A stretch of 64,000 nucleotides of DNA from Agreia sp. PsM10 (GTDB lineage Bacteria; Actinomycetota; Actinomycetes; Actinomycetales; Microbacteriaceae): assembly GCF_030433855.1 (NCBI RefSeq), contig NZ_JARUXC010000012.1, positions 1 through 64,000 of the forward strand. The letters are read 5' to 3'. The notes below the pieces were generated by a model. It was not told where the DNA came from. It saw nothing but the letters and a program-made list of their open reading frames with translations, and ran no database searches. This document shows positions 57,294 through 64,000 of the stretch, piece after piece; positions within the stretch are counted from its first letter, which is position 1; every line of letters begins with the position of its first letter. The translations under genes were made by a program, and so were the position numbers.

Positions 57294-57824
57294 ATGCCGC
57301 GTAGCATCGACGGGCGTCTGGGTCGCCGTTCCGGCAGGACGAGGGCCACGGTGCCGCTCGATCAACTGGACACCCGTGCGATCGCCCTGCTCGGGGTCGG
57401 GTGGCCTGTGATTGCATTGATCGGAGCCGTCGTCTTCGGCCTCGTCGTGGCTCCCGCCATCGGGGGCACCTTCGTCATCGACCTCTGGGGACGAGGAAGG
57501 GCCACGTCTCTCGAAACAGACACCGACGCGTTCGCTGTCGTGCAGTTCGTCTGCGCTGGAGTCGCCCTCATCGCGAGCGTGGTCGCCGCCGTGGTGGCTC
57601 GACGTGCCGCGCGCTTCTCGGTGTGCATCGGCGTGCTGGTCTCGATCCTCACGCCGCTTCTGCAGGGAATCGTCATCGTCAACGCGGTCGTCCCCTCCTA
57701 CAGCGACCTCGACCGCGCGGGTCTCGCTTCTCTGGGGATGCTCGGCGGCACGATTCTCGGTGCCGTCTCGTTCTTGCTCGTGGTTGTCATCACGCGACGG
57801 CGGGATACGCAGGCGACGGCCTGA
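57294..57824 (+). CDS. Four-helix membrane protein of unknown function
   Basis: 176 residues. Basic N-terminus of about 28 residues, then four membrane helices (about 30-62, 84-108, 112-135, 145-168). No family recognised. It lies between SnoaL-like and exonuclease genes with its own start; no clear ribosome-binding site was seen, so the start is uncertain. Confidence 0.6.
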   Translation: MPRSIDGRLGRRSGRTRATVPLDQLDTRAIALLGVGWPVIALIGAVVFGLVVAPAIGGTFVIDLWGRGRATSLETDTDAFAVVQFVCAGVALIASVVAAVVARRAARFSVCIGVLVSILTPLLQGIVIVNAVVPSYSDLDRAGLASLGMLGGTILGAVSFLLVVVITRRRDTQATA

Positions 57825-57877
57825 TCGCATCCGAGGTCTCGACACCACGAACGCGGCCTGCCGTGTCAAGATCGATC

Positions 57878-58816
57878 ATGGCCGACCGATTGATGCTGCT
57901 CGACACCGCCTCGCTCTACTTCCGCGCGTTCTACGGGGTGCCTGACGCCATCAAACGAGACGACGGCACGCCTGTGAACGCGGTGCGCGGCCTGCTCGAC
58001 ATGATCGCGCGGCTCACGACGGAGTTCGAGGCCACGCAGCTCATCGCCTGCTGGGACGACAACTGGCGCCCGCAGTGGCGGGTCGATCTGCTTCCGAGCT
58101 ACAAGGCGCAGCGGGTGGCCGAGACGGTGTCGAGCGGCAATGACATCGAAGAGGTGCCCGAGGGGCTGGTCGCCCAGATTCCGCTCATCCGCCACGTGCT
58201 CGACCTTGCCGGGATCGCCATCGTGGGCGCGGAGGACCACGAGGCCGACGACGTGATCGGCGCCTACGCCGCCCACGCGAACTCCGCCGTCGATGTCGTG
58301 ACCGGCGACCGCGACCTCTTCCAGCTGGTCGACGACGCGCACGATGTGCGAGTGATCTACACGGCGCGCGGCATGAAGAACCTCGAGCTCGTCACCGATG
58401 AGGTGATCGTGGGCAAGTACAAGGTTCTGCCGAGCCAGTACGTCGACTACGCGACCCTCAGGGGTGACGCCTCGGACGGGCTGCCCGGGGTCGCGGGCAT
58501 CGGCGAGAAGACGGCCGCGACGCTCCTCGCCGAGCACGGCACGCTCGAGTCGATTCGCGACGCCGCGCAGGATGCCGACAGCGGCTTGAGCGCGTCGGTG
58601 CGGTCGAAGATCGTGGCGGCCGGCGACTACCTCGACGTGGCACCCACGGTCGTGACCGTGGTGCGCGACCTCGACCTGCCCTCGCCGGCCAAGACCGGCG
58701 CGCGTCTCGCGCCCGTGGGCGGCGACGCACGCGACGAGCTCGAGAGGCTGTCGAAGGACTGGAACCTGGGTGGTTCCGTCACCCGACTGTTGGCCGCCCT
58801 CGACAGCTACGCCTGA
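57878..58816 (+). CDS. 5'-3' exonuclease (stand-alone, PolI N-domain type)
   Basis: 312 residues. FEN/PIN-like nuclease: LMLLDTASLYFRAFYGVP at 5-22, ACWDDNWRPQWR and YKAQR near 63-80, the metal cluster EDHEADDVIGAYA and TGDRDLFQLVDD near 120-150, then the helix-hairpin-helix GDASDGLPGVAGIGEKTAATLL. All acidic residues for metals are present. It lacks polymerase domains, and processes RNA primers or flaps in DNA repair. Confidence 0.95.
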   Translation: MADRLMLLDTASLYFRAFYGVPDAIKRDDGTPVNAVRGLLDMIARLTTEFEATQLIACWDDNWRPQWRVDLLPSYKAQRVAETVSSGNDIEEVPEGLVAQIPLIRHVLDLAGIAIVGAEDHEADDVIGAYAAHANSAVDVVTGDRDLFQLVDDAHDVRVIYTARGMKNLELVTDEVIVGKYKVLPSQYVDYATLRGDASDGLPGVAGIGEKTAATLLAEHGTLESIRDAAQDADSGLSASVRSKIVAAGDYLDVAPTVVTVVRDLDLPSPAKTGARLAPVGGDARDELERLSKDWNLGGSVTRLLAALDSYA

Positions 58817-58827
58817 CGATCCGAAAG

Positions 58828-59964
58828 TTACAACGTGACCACGAACTTCGTCGCCGACGCCCCGGCTCGAAGTGCGTCGAGAGCGGGCTGAATGCTCTCG
58901 AGGCCCGTGCCGATGACCTCTGACCTCGGCGCGGTCACGTAACGGCCCTCGGCGAGCGCCTCGGGCAAGAACCGTCCCCACAGCATGGGCCCGACCTCGT
59001 TCGTCATCAACGAGCTGCCCCAGACGAAGCGGGTGCGAATTCCCCGAAGGCGGCTGCGGACCATCAGCGGCGCAGTGCGCGCGAGCATCCGCAGCCCGAA
59101 GCGTGCCAGCGCCAGCGGCGCGCGACGGCGAGGGAGGCTGCTCATCGACACCGACGGGCTGGCGAGGCTGACCCGGCGCGCGCCGGTCGCGATGGCGATC
59201 GACAGAGCCGGTTCGGCAGAGCCCGTTCCGACGGCGAACACGCCGGCCACCGGGCGGCCGCCGACGAGGTCGACCACCTCGTGCGCGGCCGACCCGCTGC
59301 GGTAGTCGACGACATGCCGGGCCCCGAGCGCCCGCATCCGGTCGTGGTTGATCGGCGACGCCGTCGTGATCACGGAGTATCCGGCCGCGACGGCGAGCTG
59401 GATGGCGTTGCTTCCGACGCTCGTCGATCCTCCCCAGACGATCACCCACTCCGCCGCGTCGGTGTCTGCGTCCGCGTCTGCAGGAACGGCGCCGCTCGTG
59501 GGATGCCGGAGGCCGAGCTGGTCGGTCTGGAACAGGGCGGACGCAGCCGTCGAGATGGCGAGGGGGAGAACGACGGCGTTCTCGAACGACAGCTCATCGG
59601 GGATGCGCGCTGTCAACTGCGCCTGCACGACGGTGAACAGCTGGAAGGCGCCCTCGGTGGCATGGTTGCGATTCTTCTCCATGCCCACCGCATAGCCGAT
59701 GACGCGGTCGCCCGCCGTGAAGCCCGACACGCCCGCGCCGACCTCCACGACCTCACCCGCGACATCCTCGCCGAGGACCGCAGGGCTGGGCAGCCACCCG
59801 TACATCACGTTTCCGGTGGACTGCTTGATCTCGTCGAGGGGGTTCACGGCGACGGCGCGTGCCCGGATCACCAGTTCACCCGCAGCGGCAGACGTGTAGG
59901 GAGCTTCGGCGACGGTCAGATCGGCGTAGGGGGCGGCCAGATAGGCGGCGGAATTTGTGGGCAT
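58828..59964 (-). CDS. MDR-family quinone/alcohol dehydrogenase-like reductase
   Basis: 378 residues of the medium-chain dehydrogenase/reductase superfamily without structural zinc ligands. GroES-like half with NPLDEIKQSTG and VLGEDVAGEVVEVGAGV; cofactor motif GGSTSVGSNAIQLAVAAGY near 188. An acidic DADADTDAAE insert precedes it. ATG 59964 was chosen; a longer frame runs into the operators. Divergent from the TetR gene and almost certainly repressed by it via two tandem operators; the substrate is probably an enone, quinone or aldehyde. Confidence 0.9.
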   Translation of the reverse strand: MPTNSAAYLAAPYADLTVAEAPYTSAAAGELVIRARAVAVNPLDEIKQSTGNVMYGWLPSPAVLGEDVAGEVVEVGAGVSGFTAGDRVIGYAVGMEKNRNHATEGAFQLFTVVQAQLTARIPDELSFENAVVLPLAISTAASALFQTDQLGLRHPTSGAVPADADADTDAAEWVIVWGGSTSVGSNAIQLAVAAGYSVITTASPINHDRMRALGARHVVDYRSGSAAHEVVDLVGGRPVAGVFAVGTGSAEPALSIAIATGARRVSLASPSVSMSSLPRRRAPLALARFGLRMLARTAPLMVRSRLRGIRTRFVWGSSLMTNEVGPMLWGRFLPEALAEGRYVTAPRSEVIGTGLESIQPALDALRAGASATKFVVTL

Positions 59965-59991
59965 GACTGGCGTCCTCTGCGTGATCGACAA

Positions 59992-60044
59992 GTGATGGCA
60001 TTGCGTGACATCAGAATACACGTGATGGCACGCCGTGTCATCAC
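59992..60044. promoter_or_regulatory. Two tandem 23-bp TetR operators
   Basis: Operator 2 (60022-60044) has arms GTGATGGCACG and CGTGTCATCAC, mirror-matched at ten of eleven positions about a central C. Operator 1 (59992-60014) has arms GTGATGGCATT and CGTGACATCAG, a weaker match. Centres are 30 bp apart, almost three helical turns. Operator 2 directly abuts the TAGACT -10 box (60045-60050) of the tetR gene. Confidence 0.8.
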
Positions 60045-60056
60045 TAGACTGACCTC

Positions 60057-60623
60057 ATGGCTCGTTGGCAACCGAATGCGCGTGGGCGGCTCGAACGTGC
60101 GGCGTTCGAGCTCTTCGTCGAGCAGGGATTCCAGGCCACGACGGTTCCCCAGATTGCGGAACGCGCCGGACTGTCGACGCGCACCTTTTTCCGGCACTTC
60201 GCCGACAAGCGCGACGCCCTCTTCGCCGAGGAGCACGCCGTACCGGAGCAGGCGGCGCGCATCATCGCCGAGGCTCCCGCGTCGCTCGGCCCCCTGCAGA
60301 TCGTCGCCGACGGATTCGACGCAGTCGCGGCGGCGCAGTTCTCGCGGGAGAAGAGCTACTACATCGCCCGCCATCGGATCATCCAGTCCGATGACGGACT
60401 GAGAGAACGGCAACTGCGCATGCCTGCCGCCCTGGTCGAGGCGCTGCGCACCGGTTTCGAGCATCGCGGCGTCGACCCCGTCGACGCGACGCTCGCGGCG
60501 CACCTCACGGCCACCGTGTTCAGCGTCTCGATCGGTCGCTGGCTCGCCTCGCCTTCCGATGAGCCTCTCGCCGCGCTGCTCCGCGACACCTTCGATCGGA
60601 TGCGGCGCACCGCCTCGTCGTAG
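60057..60623 (+). CDS. TetR/AcrR-family regulator
   Basis: 188 residues. N-terminal helix-turn-helix (RLERAAFELFVEQGFQATTVPQIAERAGLSTRTFFRHFADKRDALF, about 11-56), C-terminal helical ligand domain. TAGACT ends 6 nt before the ATG, and the tandem operators lie next to it, so it should repress its own leaderless transcript and the divergent MDR reductase. Loss of binding on meeting a reactive carbonyl or similar ligand is the likely signal, but this is inference. Confidence 0.92.
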   Translation: MARWQPNARGRLERAAFELFVEQGFQATTVPQIAERAGLSTRTFFRHFADKRDALFAEEHAVPEQAARIIAEAPASLGPLQIVADGFDAVAAAQFSREKSYYIARHRIIQSDDGLRERQLRMPAALVEALRTGFEHRGVDPVDATLAAHLTATVFSVSIGRWLASPSDEPLAALLRDTFDRMRRTASS

Positions 60624-60638
60624 GCCGGGCGACGGCGG

Positions 60639-61421
60639 TCAGTAAGGCGAAGACACTCCGCCGATGCGCCGCGACAGCTCGCGGGCGTGCCGCTGGGTCT
60701 CCTCCACCAGTCGTGCGCGGCTGGGCTCGTCGTGCGATTCGCGCTCGAACGTCACCGCGATCGCCGCTGCGGGCCATCCCGCATGGTCGATGACCGCGAC
60801 CGCGATGGAGGCGAGCCCGGGCGTGATCGTCTGGTCTTCGATCGCGAATCCTCGAGTGCGGGTCTCCGTGAGGATGCGACGGAGTCGACCGTACGTCTCC
60901 GGTCCGGTCTCCTCGCCGCGCCGTGTGAAGGCAGCGGCGTCGGGAAACAGGGCGCGCACCTGGGCGGCGGGCATCGCGGCGAGCATGGCGATGCCGCTGG
61001 CCGTGAGGTGTGCGGGCAGTCGCACCCCCACGTCACTGACGAGCGCCTGCTTGCGAGGAGCCCGTTCCTCGATGAGATACAGCACGTCGCGGCCGTGCAT
61101 CACGGCCAGATGCGCGCTCTCGACGATGCGGTCGACGAGCAGGGCGAGAACCGGGTGGCCGAGTCGGGAGAGCGGCTCCTGCCGGCCGAATCCGGAACCG
61201 AGCTCGAACGCCGCGATTCCGAGGCCGTACCGCCTGATGTCGGCGAAATGCAGCACGAAGCCGGCATCCACGAGCACCCCGAGCAGCTTGTAGACCGACG
61301 AGCGGGGCAGCGAGAGAGCGGATGCCAGGGTCGCGGCGGGCACGGGCCGGCTCTGGGCTGCCAGATGGCTGAGGATGCGCAGCGCCGCGCTCGCGGCGGG
61401 TGCTCCCGATTCGATGGACAC
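60639..61421 (-). CDS. IclR-family regulator (probable hut regulator)
   Basis: 260 residues from GTG 61421. Winged helix SAALRILSHLAAQ, PVPAATLASALSLPRSSVYKLLGVLVDAGFV, then the IclR effector domain with LVDRIVESAHLAV and TASGIAMLAAMPA. Divergent from hutH with 79 bp between starts, so it presumably senses histidine or urocanate and controls histidine use. A longer frame to 61565 would run into hutH; I rejected it because homologues begin before the helix-turn-helix. Confidence 0.88.
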   Translation of the reverse strand: MSIESGAPAASAALRILSHLAAQSRPVPAATLASALSLPRSSVYKLLGVLVDAGFVLHFADIRRYGLGIAAFELGSGFGRQEPLSRLGHPVLALLVDRIVESAHLAVMHGRDVLYLIEERAPRKQALVSDVGVRLPAHLTASGIAMLAAMPAAQVRALFPDAAAFTRRGEETGPETYGRLRRILTETRTRGFAIEDQTITPGLASIAVAVIDHAGWPAAAIAVTFERESHDEPSRARLVEETQRHARELSRRIGGVSSPY

Positions 61422-61438
61422 ACTCAACTGTCTCGCAT

Positions 61439-61453
61439 ACGAGACGGTTTCGT
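61439..61453. promoter_or_regulatory. Candidate IclR operator
   Basis: ACGAGACGGTTTCGT, a 15-bp imperfect palindrome (arms ACGAGAC and GTTTCGT, one mismatch) in the hutH-iclR gap. Length and position suit an IclR site, but no consensus is available here. Confidence 0.4.
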
Positions 61454-61500
61454 CGCATCCGGACCACCGGCATCCGCTCGCCCGCGGTCGAATGGGTGTC

Positions 61501-63072
61501 ATGACCGCGCCAACTCCGACCTCCTCCCGCATCTCGGCCCCCGTGCGTATCGGCACCGGCCCCATCGATATCGACGACGTGGTCGCGGTGGCGCGTCACG
61601 ACGCTCATGTCGAGATCGACGCCGACGCTCGCGCCGCGGTGGCGGACAGTCGAGCGGTCGTCGAGGCGCTCGCGGCGGACCCCGCGCCGCACTATGGAAT
61701 CTCGACCGGCTTCGGGGCCCTCGCCTCGACCTTCATCGCGAGCGAGCAGCGCACGCAGCTGCAGCGCAGCCTGGTTCGATCCCACGCGGCCGGCTCGGGG
61801 CCCGAGGTCGAGCGCGAGGTCATCCGCAGCCTGATGCTGCTGCGCATCTCGACACTGCTGACCGGGCGCACCGGCATCCGCCTGTCGACGGTCGACAGCT
61901 ACGTCGCCATGCTCAACGCGGGCATCACGCCCATTGTGCGCGAATACGGCTCTCTCGGCTGCTCGGGCGACCTGGCGCCTCTGGCGCACTGCGCGCTCGC
62001 GCTGATGGGGGAGGGCGAGGTGCGCGACGCCTTCGGGGTCGTGATGCCGGCCGCGGAGGCGCTCGCGGCGGCGGGCATCGATGCCGTGGTGCTGGCAGAG
62101 AAGGAGGGGCTCGCCCTGATCAACGGCACCGACGGCATGCTCGGCCAGCTGAGTCTCGCCATTCACGACCTGCGGATGCTGCTGACGAGCGCTGACATCG
62201 CCGCCGGCATGAGCGTCGAGGCCCTGCTCGGAACCGATGCCGTGTTCGCCGCCGATCTGCAGGCGCTGCGGCCGCAGCACGGCCAGGCACTGTCCGCCTC
62301 CAACCTGCGCTCGATGCTCGCGGGGTCACCGATCGTCGCGAGCCACAAGCCCTCCACCCACACGGTGGTGCAGGACGCGTACTCGCTGCGCTGCGCGCCG
62401 CAGGTGCACGGCGCTGCTCGAGACACGGTGGACCACGCCGCCCTGGTCGCGGGCCGCGAGCTGGCCTCGGCGGTCGACAACCCGGTCGTGACGATCGACG
62501 GGCGTGTCGAGTCGAACGGCAACTTCCACGGTGCGCCCGTGGCCTATGTGCTCGATTTTCTCGCCATCGTGGCGGCCGACGTCGCGAGCATGTCGGAGCG
62601 ACGCACCGACCGTATGCTCGACCCGGCTCGCAACCACGGGCTCCCCGCGTTCCTGGCTCACGACGCGGGAGTCGACAGCGGCCTCATGATCGCCCAGTAC
62701 ACGGCCGCGGGGATCGTGTCGGAACTGAAGCGGCTCGCGGTTCCCTCATCGGTCGATTCGATCCCCTCCTCGGCGATGCAGGAGGATCACGTGTCGATGG
62801 GGTGGGCCGGCGCCCGCAAGCTCCGCACCGCCATCGACGGGCTGACCAGGGTCATCGCGATCGAGGTGATGACGGCGGCCCGCGCGCTCGACCTGCGCGC
62901 ACCGCTCGAGCCCGGCGATGGATCGAGCGCCGTGCTCGAGCTTGTGCGGGCCGAGATCGACGGGCCGGGGCCCGACCGGTTTCTCTCGCCCGAGATCGAG
63001 GCCGTCGCATCCCTCGTTCGACGGGGAGCCGTGCGCGATGCCGCGGCCGAGCGGCTGGGCGGACTGAACTGA
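61501..63072 (+). CDS. hutH: Histidine ammonia-lyase
   Basis: 523 residues; converts histidine to urocanate. MIO tripeptide present as Cys-Ser-Gly at 154-156 in GSLGCSGDLAPLAH, the variant Cys in place of Ala. YGISTGFGAL, QDAYSLRCAPQVHG (Tyr294, Arg297), SNGNFHG and SSAMQEDHVSMG complete the active site. ATG 61501 is my choice; ATG 61492 in frame is possible. Rest of the hut pathway is not in the window. Regulated probably by the divergent IclR gene. Confidence 0.95.
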   Translation: MTAPTPTSSRISAPVRIGTGPIDIDDVVAVARHDAHVEIDADARAAVADSRAVVEALAADPAPHYGISTGFGALASTFIASEQRTQLQRSLVRSHAAGSGPEVEREVIRSLMLLRISTLLTGRTGIRLSTVDSYVAMLNAGITPIVREYGSLGCSGDLAPLAHCALALMGEGEVRDAFGVVMPAAEALAAAGIDAVVLAEKEGLALINGTDGMLGQLSLAIHDLRMLLTSADIAAGMSVEALLGTDAVFAADLQALRPQHGQALSASNLRSMLAGSPIVASHKPSTHTVVQDAYSLRCAPQVHGAARDTVDHAALVAGRELASAVDNPVVTIDGRVESNGNFHGAPVAYVLDFLAIVAADVASMSERRTDRMLDPARNHGLPAFLAHDAGVDSGLMIAQYTAAGIVSELKRLAVPSSVDSIPSSAMQEDHVSMGWAGARKLRTAIDGLTRVIAIEVMTAARALDLRAPLEPGDGSSAVLELVRAEIDGPGPDRFLSPEIEAVASLVRRGAVRDAAAERLGGLN

Positions 63073-63100
63073 CCGGGCGCGGCCCGGGACGGCGCGCCCG

Positions 63101-64000
63101 CTACTGTACGGCGGCGGTGAGACGGGCGACGGTGTCGAGCGCCTGCGCCACCGCGGGGCGTGCCAGCCACTGTTCGAGCGTGATCTCGCGCGACCGCTCG
63201 CGATAACCGTCTTCGATGGCGCGCAGACGTTCGACGAAGTCGGCGCTGCGCACCATGAGTGACACCTCGAAGTTCAGGCTGAACGAGCGCATGTCCATGT
63301 TGCTCGACCCGACGACGGCCACGTCGTCGTCGACCGTGAAGTGCTTCGAGTGCAGCACCGTCGGCTCCTGGTAGAGGAAGATGCGCACGCCGGAGCGCAG
63401 AAGCGTCTCGTAGTACGAGCGCTGCGCGTGGTAGACCACGTACTGGTCGGCGACGGCGCAGGCGAAGAGCTGCACGTCGACTCCCCGCTCGGCGGCCGTC
63501 GTGATGGCGTAGAGCATGGAGTCGTCGGGCACGAAGTACGGGCTCGCGATGATCAGGCGTTCCTGGGCTCCGTAGACGAGCGCGTTGAAGAGGCGCAGGT
63601 TGTTCTCGCCGTCGAATCCCGGCCCGCTCGGAACGACCTGGCACTCGATGCTGTCGGGGGATTGCGACGGGGTGGCACGCGTGTCGTCGGTCTCGACGAT
63701 GTCGCCCGTCTCGCTGTACCAGTCGGTGACGAAGAGCGCGTCCAGACCGAGGGCTGCCGGGCCTTCGAGCCGCACCATCAGGTCCTTCCACTTCAGGCCG
63801 CGGCGGATGTTTCCCTGTTTGTCGTAGCTCGAGTCGATCATGTTCTGCGACCCCGTGAACGCGATGTGGCCGTCGACGACGACGATCTTGCGGTGGTTGC
63901 GCAGATCGGGTCGACGCCAGTTTCCCTGCCAGGGACGGAACGGCAGCATCTCCTCGAACGGGATGCCGTTCTCCCGCAGCCAGGCGCGTGTCGAGCGACC
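63101..64000 (-). CDS. cls: Cardiolipin synthase / phospholipase D family, C-terminal part
   Basis: Runs off the window end; about 300 C-terminal residues are visible. Two HKD motifs: NHRKIVVVDGHIAFTGSQN and HSKHFTVDDDVAVVGSSN, as in bacterial cardiolipin synthases, which join two phosphatidylglycerols. FVPDDSMLYAITTAAERGVDV and NMDMRSFSLNFEVS are further Cls markers. The N-terminal membrane helices must lie beyond 64000. Convergent to hutH with 28 bp between. Confidence 0.92.
   Translation of the reverse strand, partial: GRSTRAWLRENGIPFEEMLPFRPWQGNWRRPDLRNHRKIVVVDGHIAFTGSQNMIDSSYDKQGNIRRGLKWKDLMVRLEGPAALGLDALFVTDWYSETGDIVETDDTRATPSQSPDSIECQVVPSGPGFDGENNLRLFNALVYGAQERLIIASPYFVPDDSMLYAITTAAERGVDVQLFACAVADQYVVYHAQRSYYETLLRSGVRIFLYQEPTVLHSKHFTVDDDVAVVGSSNMDMRSFSLNFEVSLMVRSADFVERLRAIEDGYRERSREITLEQWLARPAVAQALDTVARLTAAVQ

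Noticed and set aside
61422-61565. Longer IclR protein starting at 61565
   Set aside because: It would overlap hutH, and the added residues do not look like a regulator N-terminus.

Overview
The window is high-G+C bacterial DNA, densely packed with genes on both strands. Protein families, LAxTG-type surface anchoring, a protein O-mannosyltransferase, GTG starts and many leaderless-looking starts all point to an actinobacterium, most likely a member of the Microbacteriaceae. The genus cannot be told from this sequence alone. Most of it is ordinary chromosome; there is one clear accessory insertion.

Layout. 1-3.8 kb: LacI regulator divergent from an MFS transporter with a shared operator, then a patatin/hexapeptide-repeat pair. 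3.9-10.5 kb: a PLP cysteine-synthase-like enzyme, then a tightly coupled run of flavin monooxygenase, an ammonia-lyase-like protein without the normal MIO tripeptide, an aldo/keto reductase and a DUF255 thioredoxin-fold protein. 10.4-13.6 kb: Leloir genes galT-galK divergent from a DeoR regulator. 13.6-19.9 kb: rhodanese-like, MOSC, serine dehydratase, MFS, TM2, SDR and XRE genes. 20-20.4 kb: a guanidine-III riboswitch in front of a Gdx-type exporter. 20.5-25.2 kb: AraC/GyrI regulator, LysE exporter, YeiH-like protein, O-mannosyltransferase and GtrA.

25.3-43.5 kb is a housekeeping block: rsmI, metG, tatD, rsmA, ispE, an ABC-2 exporter, apt, an M20 peptidase, an ABC-F protein and argG. A five-gene nucleoside uptake and hydrolysis operon sits between rsmA and ispE. 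At the 3' end of argG lies a lower-G+C three-gene cassette of unknown function (two four-helix membrane proteins around a lipoprotein). It is followed by a 276-bp decayed copy of the argG 3' end, so the cassette is bracketed by argG tails as an integrated island would be.

46.7-58.8 kb holds a secreted protein, MarR, tRNA-Gln, a LAxTG-anchored leucine-rich-repeat protein, an ECF sigma factor fused to an anti-sigma-like zinc finger and a membrane/export segment, uncharacterised membrane proteins, a septum-formation lipoprotein, a TetR with a perfect palindromic operator, a second ECF sigma factor, and a 5'-3' exonuclease. 58.8-64 kb: an MDR-family reductase divergent from TetR with two tandem operators, IclR divergent from a canonical histidine ammonia-lyase, and a cardiolipin synthase cut by the window end.

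A recurring signal is a TANNNT hexamer exactly 6 or 7 nt before the start codon of at least 15 genes, which suggests leaderless transcripts. No CRISPR array, transposase, integrase or phage gene was seen.
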